A stretch of 64,000 bases of DNA from Ricinus communis (GCF_019578655.1 NC_063262.1:1185582-1249581), one strand, 5' to 3'. Counted from the stretch's first letter, positions 35,562 through 50,013 are shown. Notes: generated by a model from the sequence alone, not told the origin. Made by a program: numbers and translations.

Positions 35562-37342
35562 TTATCTGATCTGGAAGTGCTTGTAAGTGGTATTTTCTTG
35601 GATAGTTATCTTAATTCTTCCGCTATCATCAACCTGCCCAAAAACCATATCCTTCAACTGTGTGCCTGTTCCTCTGTGGCTTGAACCTTCTGTATGAGAT
35701 TCGGTAGTGTTCTTCCTTCGTCGCTCGTTATGTCCAGCCAAACGCCTGCGACAACTCCTTTTGGTTTCATCAAATTCAATCAGCTCATGGAATCTGCAAG
35801 GAAACATTTCCAATTAGGCTATGTAAATAACAAAATTTTCTAATACTCGTTCCTTGATGATTTATGAAATAGCAAGCAGAAGACAAATTCATGCTGATAT
35901 AGGCCTGTAGTTTGATTGAGAAAATCAGCATATGTGTGCATGTGCAGGTAGTGACAGTGTAAAAGCATGGAAAAATAGGAATAAGTGCTCAATAAATTAT
36001 AAACTTAGCACGAAAGACAGCTGATTCCATTTTTATTTTTGCAAAAAAGTTCGAAGCTGAGCACAAGGCACATTCAATATATTTTACAGCATAAGATTCC
36101 ACATAAACAAGAATTAAGGAGTCATCTGAATACAAGAACAATGAGGCATTAGACTAAGAACAACTGAAGTTGACTAGAATGCTATATAAAGTTCAAAGTG
36201 TCAAGATTCATTTGAACTACCATTTTAAGATGTAATAAATCTTATCTATGCAGATCTATCTCAACCATGTTATATGAAAAGATTATTCCTCCATACCCCT
36301 TAAGGTAAGCAGAAATAGAAAAATCAAGAACAAACAGCCTACATAAGCTAATTGTTGTTATGTCAATTTCAAGTTCAACTTTAACTATTGCATCCCACCA
36401 TTGTCTCTTTTAGTCTAGCAAATTATTATGCAGTTGTAAAGTGGGTACCTTTTAGATTCTCAACCATTCAATAACTGAATCAACTTTTCACAACGAAGCA
36501 TATATTTCCAAAGTCTCAGTATCAACAAGAAGTAAACTGAGGAAGATGACTCACAAAATTGTATCTCCTTACTATTTTGGTCCCAGAAAAAGACCAGCAG
36601 GGCAAAATGAATGATTAAACAAGTCAACATTGAGAATAGTAAGCTATCCAGATTTAATCCACAAAGGATATATATATATAATTACAAAATGAGATCATCC
36701 TAAAGACTGAAGTACTAAATTCAAAATATGGTATGCAATTAAAGGACAATCAAGAGCAAACAGGATATTTTCAACTTAGTTAAGTCAAACTCACACCTTA
36801 CTGTATAAAGAAAGTAAAAGCAGTAAATTAAAATTGTTCAATTATTTAATGGTGCACTAGTTTAAGCTAAAGTTCTCAAGTATCAAGGACCACGACTAGA
36901 ACAATAAAGAGTCAAACATTCATATCCCTTTATGTAGATGGTAATTACAAGAAAGAACATAAGAGGGTCTTTCTAACCTGCTGCATTGTTGGCAAAACCT
37001 TTGCCTAATCCCAGCCACAAGCACAATTTGAGCCTTGGCGTGATATTCACAGACCTTATGCCTTCTATGATATGGCTTTGCATCATTCAGATCAGCCATA
37101 CACTTCTCAGCTTGACAACACCTCATCCCTACACCACCACCACCAAAAGACCCTTTCTTTCTACCACCAGCATCACCACTGACCACTTTCTTTTTCTTGT
37201 TACTCTCAAAATCACCTCCTAAATTTCCCATCCCTAAATACTCATCATCATCTGATAATTCCCTATCAATCTCATGAGCTAATTCCTCCTTCACTACCCT
37301 CCCCATCATCATCATCATCTTTTGCTTCCCCTTTCCTTCCAT
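35562..37342 (-). CDS. SPL: Small SBP-box transcription factor, SPL3/4/5 type
   Basis: These are DNA-binding regulators of phase change and flowering. Exons are 36978-37342 and 35562-35793, together 597 nt (198 aa). The start is the ATG at 37342 ([13 protein letters not shown]); the upstream open frame has no ATG. An acidic/Lys-rich N-terminus is followed by the SBP domain: first zinc site [12 protein letters not shown], then [10 protein letters not shown]; second site [15 protein letters not shown] to [15 protein letters not shown]. The bipartite nuclear signal ([12 protein letters not shown]) is at its end. The single intron splits the Arg codon of CSR/FHE, as in other SPL genes. The short C-terminus and the miR156 site right after the stop place it in the SPL3/4/5 clade. 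Confidence 0.93.
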
Positions 37343-39826
37343 TTCATTTCCTCTGGGAAGCAAAGGAAAACCAACAAAATGAAGACAACACAAAAGCACA
37401 TTTTGGGTCCTAAAAGAGAGTAAAAGAAACGCCAAAAATAATAAGAGGAGAGGAAATAAGGAAAAAGGGTTGAAAACTTGAAACTGAGCAAGGGCCACAC
37501 AAACTCTATTTCTTTTCCTCTTTATTCTTTATCTGGGTCTAGGCTTTTTTTATTTATTTTTAATTCAGGCAGGTCTGTTCAAAATCTCAAAAATATTATA
37601 TTATTCTTTTATTTAAACCCAGATGGAACTATAGACACCATTTCTTTGATGGAATTTTTTTAAAGTAAGATGGGAAATGTTTTTTTTTTAAAATAACCTA
37701 TCATTAAAATTATATTCTTGAAAATATTTTTAAGAAATTAATTATTTATACTTTTAAAATATATAAATTTAATATAGTTTTAGAACTTTTATAGACAAAA
37801 AATAATTTACCTCTCCACTTATGTCCAACAGTTTATACATTTAATTTAATTTTTTAAATAAAAGAACATTAGAATTTAAATTTAATTAAATAATAAAAAT
37901 AAAATATTTATTTCATTAATTTATTAATATAATATCTAAATATACGCTATATAAAAATATATTTAAAAAATTTAAAATTTAGATTTAATTGATTCAAAAA
38001 TAACAAGTATTAAATAAGTTAAATTTTAACTTTCTAAGATTAGATAAGTCAAATTTTAACCTTTTTAATAAATAGACTCATAACTTATAATTTTTAGGTC
38101 AAATAGATTGAAATTTAAAATTTTCTAAATGTGCTGTTGTATAATGCATCATTATATATTATATTAATAAACTAATAAAATAATATTATTTTTAATTTTC
38201 ATATTTTAATTAAAATCAAAATCTTTTAGTGTTATTTTATTTGTTAAAAAATTTAAATTGGGTTTGTTCAATTTTTGAATATAAACTCAAAATATTATTT
38301 GTTGAAGAAACTATAATTGTGTATATTTGATTATTAAATATAAATTTAAAAGATAAACTTATATTATTTAAAATAATCGATTGATCGAGTAATAGTTGGC
38401 ATTTATAAATTTATTAAAATCATTAAAAAATATTTTACTGAAATATTTTAATTTTTCAGTTTTCACTAAAATAAATATTTTATATTTAATAAAATTTTAT
38501 AGATTACCAAACATTGAATTTTATATCACTCCAAAAAACCATATTAGAATTCGCCACCTACTTGTAGAAAATGTTCCCTCACTGTTTGCCTTTACGAAAA
38601 TGTAAGATTTTTCCAATTTCATTATAGTCACTAAATCACTAGAAAAATAAATAATATAGGTTTTAAAAAAAAATTAATTTTTAATTTTTTTTCAAATTTA
38701 TAATGTAATTATCTTTTAGCTATTTTATAATTTTTTATCTAAAAAATAAAAATATTAAAGGTGAAGTAAAATCATAAATTTAAAAATTTAATAAAAAATT
38801 AGAAAATTATATATATTTCTGATTTTTTATTCTACAATCCATTAATGGAGCTCTTAATTAAACCGGTCCATTAATGGATTGCGGTTTCTATAATGGCGGC
38901 CCAATTCGCATGTGCATCCGTCTGTTGGAGTTGGACTAGTCCTCATCTATTTTTCTCAATCAACAAAAAACAGAACTTTATAATTGTTTTTTAGACCCTT
39001 ATCTTTCTTTTTTTCTCAGAATTAGACCCTTTTTTTTTCATTTATAATAATTATTCATTTTTTATTTAAATAGTGTAGAATAGTAATAAGAAGGGCAATT
39101 TGAACAATTGTACAATTTTTTTTCCTACAAAGTAATATAAATTTTAACATATTATTATTTTCCAATAAAATAATTGTTTAAATTGTACTGGCAATCAATT
39201 ATCCTTGAGACTTTGTTTGGATGATTACCAAACAAATGCCCCACTTTTATGAGTTGAGATCCTGGTTTTAATTTTGGAAGAAGGATTGAAAGTCTTATAT
39301 TGGATATTGGAAAGATCTTAGACATATAAATCACTAAATTAGGTTATTAAATTTAATATTATTAATAGAAATAAATCAAGATTACTCAGTTAAATAAAAA
39401 AAATCTTATAAAATAATTTAATTGTTAATTAGGTTTGTAAATTGGCAACTAACCATTTACTTGAAATGTTTTATTTTCTAAAGTATTTGAGAATTCCTAT
39501 TTTTGAGAAAAGAAAATTCGCCCACCGATAAGAAAATAAAATTGTAAAGATAAAAAAAAAAAAAAGAGAACAATCCTAAAAATAAATGAATAAATAAATA
39601 AATAATTAAGCGGAATCTCTCTCCCCATCTATTTTTCTGTGCTTCGTCGTCTTCTTTTTTTTTCCTCTTGAGTTTGTTTCTCTCATTAGCTCTCTCACTT
39701 TTGCATCAAAACAGAAGCTCAAAAGTGAACCCGATAACAAACCCATTTTGCTTTTCTTTCTATCTTTTGCAATAACAATAATAATAATAATAATATATCT
39801 TTAAAGAACGCATCAATCAATCAATA
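37343..39826. other. Divergent intergenic region between SPL and RING1
   Basis: It holds the promoters of both flanking genes, which point away from each other. The centre (about 37670-38800) is very AT-rich and without recognisable features. The last 230 bp is CT-rich and is probably the RING1 leader. Confidence 0.5.
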
Positions 39827-42800
39827 ATGCCTGCACAGAAGCGGTCGTTACCTGACAATTTTAACACCACGAACGACAACACTACCAACGATGAGGAAGA
39901 AGAAGAAGAAGAGGAAGAAGAAGAAGAACCCTCTTCTCCTGTTCAAAATGGCCGCCATCAGTTTTATTCTAAGCAATCACACCAACCACAGCAAGAAGAT
40001 GAAGTACAACAACAAGAACTAGAAGAAGAAGAAGAAGAAGAAGAAGAAGAAGAAGCAGCAGAAGAAGAAGAAGACGACGAGGCAACCCAGAAGCCAGAAG
40101 ATGAAGAAGAGCCAAAAGATGGTAACTTTTACTTGTTATTTATATATATTTTTTTAGAAAGTATATGGATGTGTAGTTTTATTATTATTTTTGTTATTAT
40201 ACGTATACATGTTGATGTAGTACCTTAATTGATGTCAATTGATATATATCTATATCTATATTTTTAAATCAGATTCTAAGGAAAGCCAATCTTCGAGCTC
40301 TGAAGATGAAGATGAAGATGAAGATGAAGATGAAGATGAAGAAGAAGATGAAAAACCCGAGTACTGTTTTTTTTTCCTCACTCCTCATTTCTTGAAGCTA
40401 CTTTTTCGCTGTTTACAAAATTACGGCGCATACAAGTACACCTACTCATATATTTTGTGTGGATATTGGTTAGTTTAGTCTAAGAGAATTTGCGATATTG
40501 GGTGTTGTAATGCCAATTTCAATGGTTAGTAACATTTTGACAAGGTTGTCGCATGTCGTAGTTTAATTGCCTGTCCATTACCTCGCTGTATTAAGGTTGG
40601 GGAAGCTAAATATTAAATTTCTGTACAGAGGACATCAGTTCACTGCTGAGACTTATTTGTTTTACTCTGCTTGAAAAATGCTTCCGTATTGGTAGGCTTG
40701 GTGTATATAAAAGTCTTTCTGGTTTTCAGATTGCCACTCATTGACATTGTTATTTTTCTTTATGTTTCTGAAAATGAAACTTAACTATTTTTCCAGAGAA
40801 GAAAGCGCTCAAGGTTCTAGTAAATTGAGTTGTTTCTGAATTTAGTTAAGCTAGGATGTAATTTTTTTTTCACTTGCCTGAAACCAAGAAGAGTTTGAAA
40901 TTCTTACCTCTCTGAGTTTTAAGCATTTCTTTTTTGGGCCTTAGTGGCATGAATCTAGACCTGTAACCAATACAAGACACATACCACATACTCAAAGATG
41001 TATGCGTGCGCACAAATGCAAGGTCAAAATCTTTTGAGAGAGAAGTTATTTTCTGCTTTGTGAAATCATGCAACGGCAATAGACTATGTGTGCAGTATTT
41101 TAACCAGTAATTTACTAGATCTATTTTAGTATTTATTAGTGAGTGGGTAGGGGGCTAATTAAGATTTTGGTGTTTTGCAGGTTTGTCTTTGTGGAGCTCT
41201 CAGAAATTCGTAAGGATGTGCAGTGCCCAATATGTCTAGGTATTCTTGCTTCCCTTTTCTGGTGAGTAGTATCACCATTTTAGCTTTTGCTGGAATGTCA
41301 TGCCGTAGGCAAGTTAAGGGGGAAGTATAAAACTGCAGATAATGGCAAGAAAACCAAGCTACTGTGCCAAAACAAGTATTGATAGAGGTGTAAGGGCTAC
41401 TTTTGCCACCTTTTCAAATTCAGAACTGTTGCATATAAGAGACATTGAATATTATAGCATGATTTGTAACTTATTATGCTGGATCATTGTGAATACACTC
41501 AATCTAAACTGCTTATGAGAAAAAAATAATGTTAGAGATAAGTTCTGTATATGGTGCATTCTTCCTGCCTAATTAGCAAGCAAAGAGGAAAGGGAGGGAC
41601 AGGGATCTAATTATCGGAGTTTAGGCATAACTTTTTCTCGGGATGTATGCAATATGCATGTGTATTTGAAATCGGTACATCATTGAGCTTGCTAGTTTTT
41701 CTTTTAAAAGCTGGGGATTGGTTGCAAGCTTTCTCAGCTAAATATAATGAGGTTATCAAATTGGAGATTAATCCAGATTTTCTGGACAAAGATATAAAGT
41801 GGCATCAAAAGGTTATTAAATGCTAAAGTCAGGTCCTAGAAGGTACATCCAGGACTGGCCTGGAACCTGTGATCTTTTGATGCAAAGCCAACATTTATAC
41901 AAATGTTTTCAAGTGAAAACATAAACTTATACTTATTCCATGGTTATGTTGATTGTGATTGCAAAAGTTTCAATAGATCATGAAGAAGGGACTTTCTTTT
42001 TCATGTTACCAGCACCAAGGTCAGCATCTTCACTGGCAGGTGCTACCGTGATTAGATTTCAGTTTGCTATCTTGTTCTGGATTGCGATTAAGACAAAAAT
42101 TGCAGGAGTCGCTTGCCCGTGTTTTTTCCCAGTAGGAAATAGACATAGTAAGAGTCTTACATATGCCTTATTCCTGTACAGGTATCATAAAGAAGACACG
42201 AACTGTAATGGAATGTCTGCACCGCTTTTGCAGGGAATGCATTGACAAATCAATGCGACTTGGGTATGTGAGAAAAATTCTGAGTTACCTCTCAGTAATT
42301 ATGTCTTTGTTAGGGTAAATCTTGGGATACTTCCAATAGCTCTCTACCAATCAAAATCTTTTTACTTAATTAGTAATATATTGCAGGAACAATGAGTGCC
42401 CTGCTTGCCGCACACACTGTGCAAGTCGACGTTCTTTGAGGGATGATCCAAATTATGATGCCTTGATTGCTGCTCTATATCCAGACATAGATAAGTATGA
42501 GGAGGAGGTACACATTATTTGCCTTAACTAATTTAATATTCTGATATGTTTTATAGTACTTATTCAAATCAAACACTGCTTCTGAGCAAGCATATGCTTC
42601 CAGGAATTGGCTTTTCATGAAGAGGAAAGGACACGAAACAAACAGGTCTGTACATTTCTGTTGAAATCTTTGCATTAGTATTTACACTCTGAGTTGATGA
42701 AAGTGTATGACCATGATCCTTGAACTTACGATTGAATTTCTTTTTGGTTTTGTTTTTGTGGAATGATACGTAGACTAGAAAGCTATGTTGCTTCAGGATT

Positions 42801-44788
42801 GGCATTATATGAACTCAACATATGCATTTTCTTGTGTTTGATATGTCTCTTGAATGCTTTACTGGATAGATCCAAGCTTCAATTGCCCAAATATTTCAAC
42901 GGCAATCTGAAGCGCTGGCTAAGAAACGTACAATGGGTAAAGAAACAACTGGTCCATTTGTGACAAGATCACAGCGCAATCATCGGACAGTTCCTTCAAG
43001 GAGGAGAAGAAACAGCCGAGGCACTGAATATCAAGGATCTGAAGACATCGAGGAAGAAAATGATGATAATGGAGGTAAGGATTCATCATCTACCGATGAG
43101 CGCTCCACAGAAGTAAGGCAGCGTAGGCGCAAGAGACGTCCAGGAATTCGACCCTCTCAGCCTTCTTCATCAGCTTCAAACCTAGAGGGTGGATCCATTG
43201 AAAATGATTTAGAAGCTGGGAGAGAGAACAGAGGAATATCTCCAGGGCTTGTTTGGAATACAGAAATGCTTGCTTGGGGCAGGGGTGGTGCTCGAAGTCA
43301 TACACGGCATGGTAATGCTAGTGGTTGCAACAATAAGAATTCCCGAAGCACTCGCTTGTCCAAGCTGGTAGAATATCTCAGGAGCTTAGAGGAAAAAAAT
43401 GATGAGGTATGTGAAGTTGCATGTGCCATGAACTGGGTTCTTTTCTTGCTTGATAATTGATGGGACAAAGTTCTGTTATCTGTCTGTTTTGCTAACATCA
43501 GGGGATAGAGCTCCAAAATTTGAGTTTTAGGATTTAGAGTCCAGGTTCTTGGCTTAGAGAGTGTCTGAACTGGCTGAGATTTGATGAAAAAGGAAAGCTG
43601 AAATATTGATAACTCGGTTGCTGGAATTCTCTGGCAGCATGATAATAAAGATTTGGAAGACTTGTTTCATTAAAACTATGGTAACAGGACTATTAGTTAG
43701 TTCTGGGTTTTGGAACACAGTGTAGTAACCTGGTTAAAGCAAGTGCATACTGGAACTTGATCTCTGTTGGGTTAGGCGCATGTAGAAAAAAAATGAAGAT
43801 CACACGGGCCTAACCTAAGAGTTATAAACAGGATGACACTAAACAAATTCAAAAGAATAATTTGGATTCAAAGAACCCTGGAATTATAACTCATTCAAAT
43901 TAAAAACTAACTTGTTACATAACTAGTAAGAATTTGAGCTATAAAAAGACAAATTATTTGCACATTCAGCTCATTTTGCTGAGGTGCTGTGACCTGCCTT
44001 GTGTACAATAAGTGGTGAACACAGCTGGAATATCACAATTTTACCTCATTTATTTATTTATTTCATTTGCTAATTTTTACATGTACATTCTGCCTGATTA
44101 AAGCCTATTGCTCGTCTGCAGTTAGATGTTCACCTCATGCTCTTTTCTTTGGAGAAACAAAGTGCACTGAGTTTGCAGCAGCCTTACCTTTGTTGTCGCC
44201 CCAGTTTGTCTGTTAAACACCTATGTGAAGTGAGATTTCTTTCCTATCACCTCATCCAACCTTACCGCAGCTTAATTAGTTTATTTTGACTTGCATTTGT
44301 GAAAATACAACATATTAAGTGTTCATCCCTTATATTGATGCCTGCATTTTCCTCTTGATAATATCTGAGCCTGTTGTAGAGATCTATCTACTTATATTCA
44401 GCGTGCACCAAACTTCTGTAATAATTTTTCAAATTCTACATGACATTGTCATGCAGTATATTGCTCACCAGACCCCTTTGCAAGCTGAAGAAGTTGAAAT
44501 CTTATTAGTTAAGGGGGCGCACCAGCCTGATGACAACATATCTACTCTGCATCCTCCAATTTTAATGGAGGAGCTCCAAATTTTGAAAGGGCAAGAGACT
44601 TTGGCAGGTCTCAAAGCCAATTCCTCACCTAGTAGAGATCGATTGGTGAGTTCATTTGTTGGTATAATCTATTCATGTTCAACTTACATTATTCTTCAAC
44701 CTATGAACTTATATTTTTTTCTTTTTCTTTTCCCTGTTGCTTTTGGCTGCTGCAGATTTTAGCATATCGGCAGAAGGAGGCTAATTAG
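39827..44788 (+). CDS. RING1: PRC1 E3 ubiquitin ligase RING1 (RING1A/RING1B type)
   Basis: It is the catalytic subunit of Polycomb repressive complex 1, which monoubiquitinates histone H2A. Exons: 39827-40121, 40273-40360, 41181-41239, 42182-42263, 42387-42507, 42604-42645, 42870-43406, 44122-44229, 44457-44645, 44756-44788; total 1554 nt (517 aa). Residues 1-128 are dominated by Glu/Asp runs encoded by GAA and GAT repeats. The RING finger (C3HC4) is spread over exons 3-5: [24 protein letters not shown]. Downstream, [20 protein letters not shown] is the conserved post-RING block. A basic linker ([13 protein letters not shown]) precedes a C-terminal RAWUL-like domain ([10 protein letters not shown] to [10 protein letters not shown]). 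It faces TPX2 tail-to-tail. Confidence 0.93.
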
Positions 44789-45396
44789 GAATTTGTGTGC
44801 AACATTGATGATAGGAGAGAAAAATGTCCATTTACTATTTACCAAAGCAGTTGTTTGTAAATATGTGTGGGGAGATGAAAATGGAAACCTATCAGCTATT
44901 TTTTTTATACAAAAGAAAAAAGGTTTTCTTCTTTAATTTTTTATTTTTGACAATTAGAGAGTTTCATGAAATGCGGACAATGTATCATCATCTAGCACCA
45001 TTGTTCAGAGAAAAAATATGAATCCAACTTTTGATGTCTGGATGTTCCTTTATGGAATTTGGAGCAAGGGTTGATGCAAAATGAAGGAGTTTTTGTTGTA
45101 TGCTTATGAGCTAATTGATTTTTATTCTCTCTTTCTCCTTTTCCATGATAACAACAACAACAACAAAAAAGATAGAAATAGAATATAGATTGTAAAATAG
45201 ATAAATAAGTGTGATATATGAATGAATTTTTGTATCAATTACTGGGTTGAATTGTTTTCCATGGTGAAACAATACAATATCACAGCAATAGCTGATTGTG
45301 TACAAGAGGCATAGCAGTACAAACTACAAAAAGAATACAGATAACTGAAGAAGTGGTTCAAGAGTCTTGAACAGCCGCCATCAATGATGCATAATA
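44789..45396. other. Convergent 3' region between RING1 and TPX2
   Basis: About 600 bp contains the 3'UTRs of both genes. No other coding potential. Short (AAC)n and (CT)n-rich stretches lie at 45126-45166. Confidence 0.55.
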
Positions 45397-48300
45397 TCAC
45401 CTCATAAATGAAGCAGGGCTGGAGACTGCATTTACCAACATCCTTTGCCTCTCTTTTCTTCTAAGCACCCGCAAGTTGGGTGATTTTGCCTTTGTGGCTC
45501 CCTTGGTAGATCTGTGCATATATTTATTACCATTAACAAATATTCGATTGAAAGAGTCATGGGAGAAGAGAAATCCCTTTTAAAGTATCAAAAATGTGGT
45601 TAGTTTCTCTTACTTCTTGGGGCAGAATGGATGGTCAAAGTTAGGCACCGGCCTTGCATGGGGAACCATTGTCCTTCTCATTTGCTTTAGTGCCTTCTCT
45701 TCCTCTATCTGCAATTTACAGTTAATAGTTTAGTTTAATCCAAGTTTATCAAAAGCCTGCAACACAGCACAAAAATGAGACGATAAATATCCTCCATACC
45801 ATCTTTGCAGCTTCACTCTCCTCTCTGTATCTCTTGTATAAGAGCTCTTTCTCTTTAACCTGAAAGAGAACCAGACTTGTGTCAAATTACAAGAATGCAC
45901 TAAATCTAGTCTTCTGTTATACTAAAGTGATCCCTCCATACTTTATGATCAAACTCGGCTCTATCGACAGCTCTGTGATCTACATGGAGATTAATCTGTT
46001 GAACTTGTGTGAGGGGTTTACGCACTTTCTCTGGTAGTGGAACTGGGTCCCTGCATCAAGACGAGAAGTGAGAATGATCGACTTTTGCTAAAAAGCAAAA
46101 GAAGCATGAAAAGCGACCTATAAATGTTTTCTTACTCTTTGAGAATTGGATGTGCTTTGAATATCCTCCTTTCCTCCTCTTCTTTTTCAATCCTGTGTCT
46201 TTCTTCCATCTCCCTCTGCATTTCTTCCTCATGTCTCACTAGGCTTTCCAACTGGAAAGGTTCTGGCTGTGTGCATGGTTTGGGCTCTGGTTTTGGAGGA
46301 ATCTGCCGACAAATTTGCCCCCATGTTACGATAATTTCATGAATACTAGTAACTGGAGAATATAACTGTTAGTCAATATTACCACAGGATAGTCAGTGGT
46401 ATAAGGATATGGATTAGCCTTCGGCACTCTGGCTTTTTCCTCCTCTATCTGCTTCTGCACAAGCTCCATCACGAATTTCCTCTCTTTTCCAGCTCCTCTT
46501 TCCTGAAAGCAAACAGCAAAGACAAATGTAACCACAAAAGCACTCTTGAACACTTATTGGGCCATGACCAAGGGAATGAGATAATGAATGATACCTCTGT
46601 GTGAAGATGGAATGGATTTGGCACTGTATTTCTTGGAAGTGGATTATCATGGCGAGGTTCTGAGGTCAATGAAAGCTAAAACGAAGAGAAACAAAGAGAT
46701 GAGACTCTGTCACAATAAATTTTAAGAGGCTCTATTTTAGATTATAAAAGATCACTTCCATCAAGTTACCTTATCAAACAAATCAGCAACAGCAGCTGGT
46801 GGTGGAATCCTCTCATTCGTGGCAAAGTGAAATTCTTGAGGTATAGTGACATGTTTCTTTACATTGCAAAAAAGCCCCAGTTCTCCTTTACTTTCAAATA
46901 TCTAGACAAGACATTAAATTTCTTCAGGAAACTAATCTTATGAAGTGTCAACTTAATTTTGTATCCAGTGAAAAGGAGTTCTACCTTCTTATTCAGAGGT
47001 CTTGCCTTGAATTTAGGAATATTTTCAAGTTCCTCTTTCTCAAGCTCTGAAGAAGATTTCACCTTTGGTGGGCGAGCCCTCAAAGTAGTATGAAGAACAG
47101 GAGCTTTAGGTTCAGTTAGACAATTAGGCTTCCACTGACTCTGTTTTAAAATTAAAAATGTGAGTAAATCAATCCAATTTCTGAAAGGGTTTTAATGATA
47201 ACATTTGAGGTTGCTCTAAAACCTTATGAGACACTTCTGTTGAGGCCACTGAAGCTGAATCTGCATTCTGAGTGGCCCTTGCTGCAGTCTCCAAATGGAA
47301 TTCCTGCAGAAATTGGAAAATATCAGCCTAACTATACATATAATATAATATATGATAAAAACATGTTAACTTTATTACCATGTATTCCATAAATTTACCT
47401 TAAATTCAGGCAGTTGAGGGGTACTTCTTGGTACTGCAGATAAAGTTGGAGCTTCCAAGATCTATAAAGAAATGTAAATTTCAGTTCAACATGGAAAAGA
47501 CGCATGAATTGGTGCAAAAGCAACCAGTGCAGCATATGGCCCTCATAGAAGACAGCAGGAAGAAATATTACCTTCTTGTTCAATGGTCTGGCTTTGAACT
47601 TTGGGATTTTTGCCATCATCTCTTCTTCAAGCTCAGCAGAACTCTTTATTCTGACTGAGCGAACCCGCTGAGCTGTTTCAAATTCAGGCTCCTTTGGCGT
47701 AGTCAATGTGAGTTGAGTTTTCCTCCGGATGACAGAAGCATCACCATCCTGAATTAAATTTGAATGTGTTTCCAAAAAGAAATAGTGATTGAATTGAATA
47801 GGAAATCTAAGAACTCGTATAATAAAATTTCAGAAAGCAGGAAATTAGTTTCCATTCATTACATGTGAGAAAGAACTTTTTTTAATGTGTGGCAGTGACA
47901 AGTCCCTGGTACTTGATTGGAACTTTTTCATCATCTCTGCCATTGAAACAAATGGTGCTGGTTGTTCCCTAACATAAACCTTTAAAATAAAGATGGAAAG
48001 ATGTCAGTTTCTAACCTTGTGAGAGGAAACAAACACTTCACAAATTTTCACAAAATCAAACCTTTCTCTCTTCTTTCTTCATCTTGTTAGCAACGGATGA
48101 GTTAGAACTGCCACTGACAAGACCTAGTTTGGACTTGTGGTGTAATGGTTGTGGCGGTTTAACATTAAGAATCTGGAATTTGATAATAATCATCAGATTG
48201 TAAGCAAGAAAATAAATGAAAAGAAAAAATCAAAGAGAATATAGGCAATAACTAGTCACCTCTCTGGATCTTCCCCCTTCCAGCTTCTGCCGTTTAATGG

Positions 48301-50013
48301 CCTGATTCTCTTGGGCTAAAATGGAAGCCCCAGGTGTGTTTTTAATCTTTGTCTCTCTACAATAATAAAGATGTAGCTCATCAGTGCGGTGCCCAACAAA
48401 CAAATTTTGACATACACCAGCTTAACAGAAAGTTTGTCTAAGAACCTTTTAACACTTTCGGGTTTGAAGCCTTTAACTTGCGATGACTGTGATTGATTCT
48501 TGGGCTTCAGTGCCGATGGATTCCTAACCAAAGTAGCTATGTGTCTACCAGATTGGTGCTTCTTGGAATTGGTCAATAGGCCTTCCTTCTGAGAAGCTAC
48601 TGGTGGCTCAGGGGTGCAGCAAGTTTCAGTTTTACTTTTCCCTCTACTACCAGCAATTTCCGTTTTAATAGAACTAGAGCTCCTATTGAAACAAAACGAG
48701 GTCAAGAGGGGCAAATGCAACAACAAAAACTACTTATCTTCTCCGCAAGTTTGGTAGTTGCTATATTATTTGAGTTCTAAAGAGAGTCAGAGTAACGGAA
48801 AAACAAACCTTTCAGTTTCTTCAGCGCGAATAGTCTCCATCTTATCCTCTTGGCAAGAAACATTGACGAGGTTTGCATTGTTTTCTTTGTTTGCCTCTTG
48901 AAGAGTTGTTTCTTTCTCCTTAGTTTCAGTGGAATTCATGATCTCTACTTGAGGCTTAATCTCCGAGGAAGAACTAGGAGATGGTGAATCCGATGATGAT
49001 TCGGTTACCTGCAATAGCAATTTTAGCCGACAAACATTGAATCAGATAATGACCTGTTTTACATTAAATATTCAGAAACTCAATGTACAGAGGACAGTAG
49101 TATTATCACCTCCTGCTTTTGTTCTGCTTCACTAAAATCACATAAGCTCTCAACCTTAAATGATCTACCAGTCTTAATTCTGGGCATGAAAGCTGCATAA
49201 ATTAGAGAGAAAATATGGTTAAAGATTAATTCATGATTAAAGATTGATGTACAGTAGTGACAGATTATTAACACAGCAGCAAAAAAGTAATCAGTCGTGC
49301 TATTTATTGTTATTTGATGTCATCCATTTCATAAAAAAGTTTCACACGTTTTCTGTGGTCTCCAATAAATGACCCTCTAGTAAAGAATAATTGATCCAGC
49401 AATTCCCCCATTCTTCGTCCATCATAATTTCCCTAATTACCCAAACTGAAAGTAAAAGAAAGAAGAAGAAGAAAACTAGGGTTTATAAATAGTCATAGTT
49501 TCCTACATTTTTTCTGCAACCAAACAATAAGTTCATTGATTCAAACAGTAACCTGGGGTGCACGAATTTGCACAATTGCTCAAAATCTCTCTCTCTCTCT
49601 CTCTCACAATCAAAACCGTTGTCTCAAACCTAATAAAACATTTCAACGCAGAAGGACAAGATTCAATCATATGGATCAATACAAACCCTAAATCTCTCAG
49701 GAAACAAGAGCACAAATCAACACCGAAATTTCCTCTCTTTATATAATCACCGAACCCTCATTAACAACAACAACAACAAATGCACAGAGAGAGAGAGAGA
49801 GAATAATCAAGAAAGAAGCAAGAAAAGGTTAAAAAAGGAAAGGAACGTACGTGAAGGAGCATAGCTAAGAGCTTGATCGAACCAAAGTTCGGCTTTAAGC
49901 GTCTCTTCATCTGATTCTCCCTTTGTAAAATCGTAAAATCTTGGGGCAGAAAACTCGTAAATCTCATCTATCATCATCGTCGTCATGTCTCTGCCGTTGG
50001 ATTCATCCGCCAT
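45397..50013 (-). CDS. TPX2: TPX2, spindle assembly factor and Aurora-kinase activator
   Basis: TPX2 is a microtubule nucleator acting with Ran-GTP in spindle assembly. Nineteen exons were read from 49851-50013 to 45397-45511, with the remainder at 49110-49192, 48810-49008, 48446-48682, 48260-48357, 48062-48172, 47863-47979, 47572-47748, 47399-47461, 47223-47303, 46985-47140, 46770-46901, 46595-46675, 46383-46502, 46136-46302, 45942-46050, 45800-45859 and 45614-45708. The sum is 2364 nt (787 aa), the size of plant TPX2. The N-terminus (DEIYEFSAPRFYDF) is the Aurora-binding motif. Two internal repeats end in IPKFKARPLNKK. The C-terminal TPX2 domain includes FKAHPILKEDPVPLPEK and RHRIEKEEEERR, ending RRKERQRMLVNAVSS. 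Expected to be nuclear in interphase and on the spindle in mitosis. Confidence 0.95.

Noticed and set aside
41838..41895. A B-box-like GGTTCCAGGCC on the minus strand in a RING1 intron
   Set aside because: No A box at proper spacing and no tail; not enough to call a SINE.
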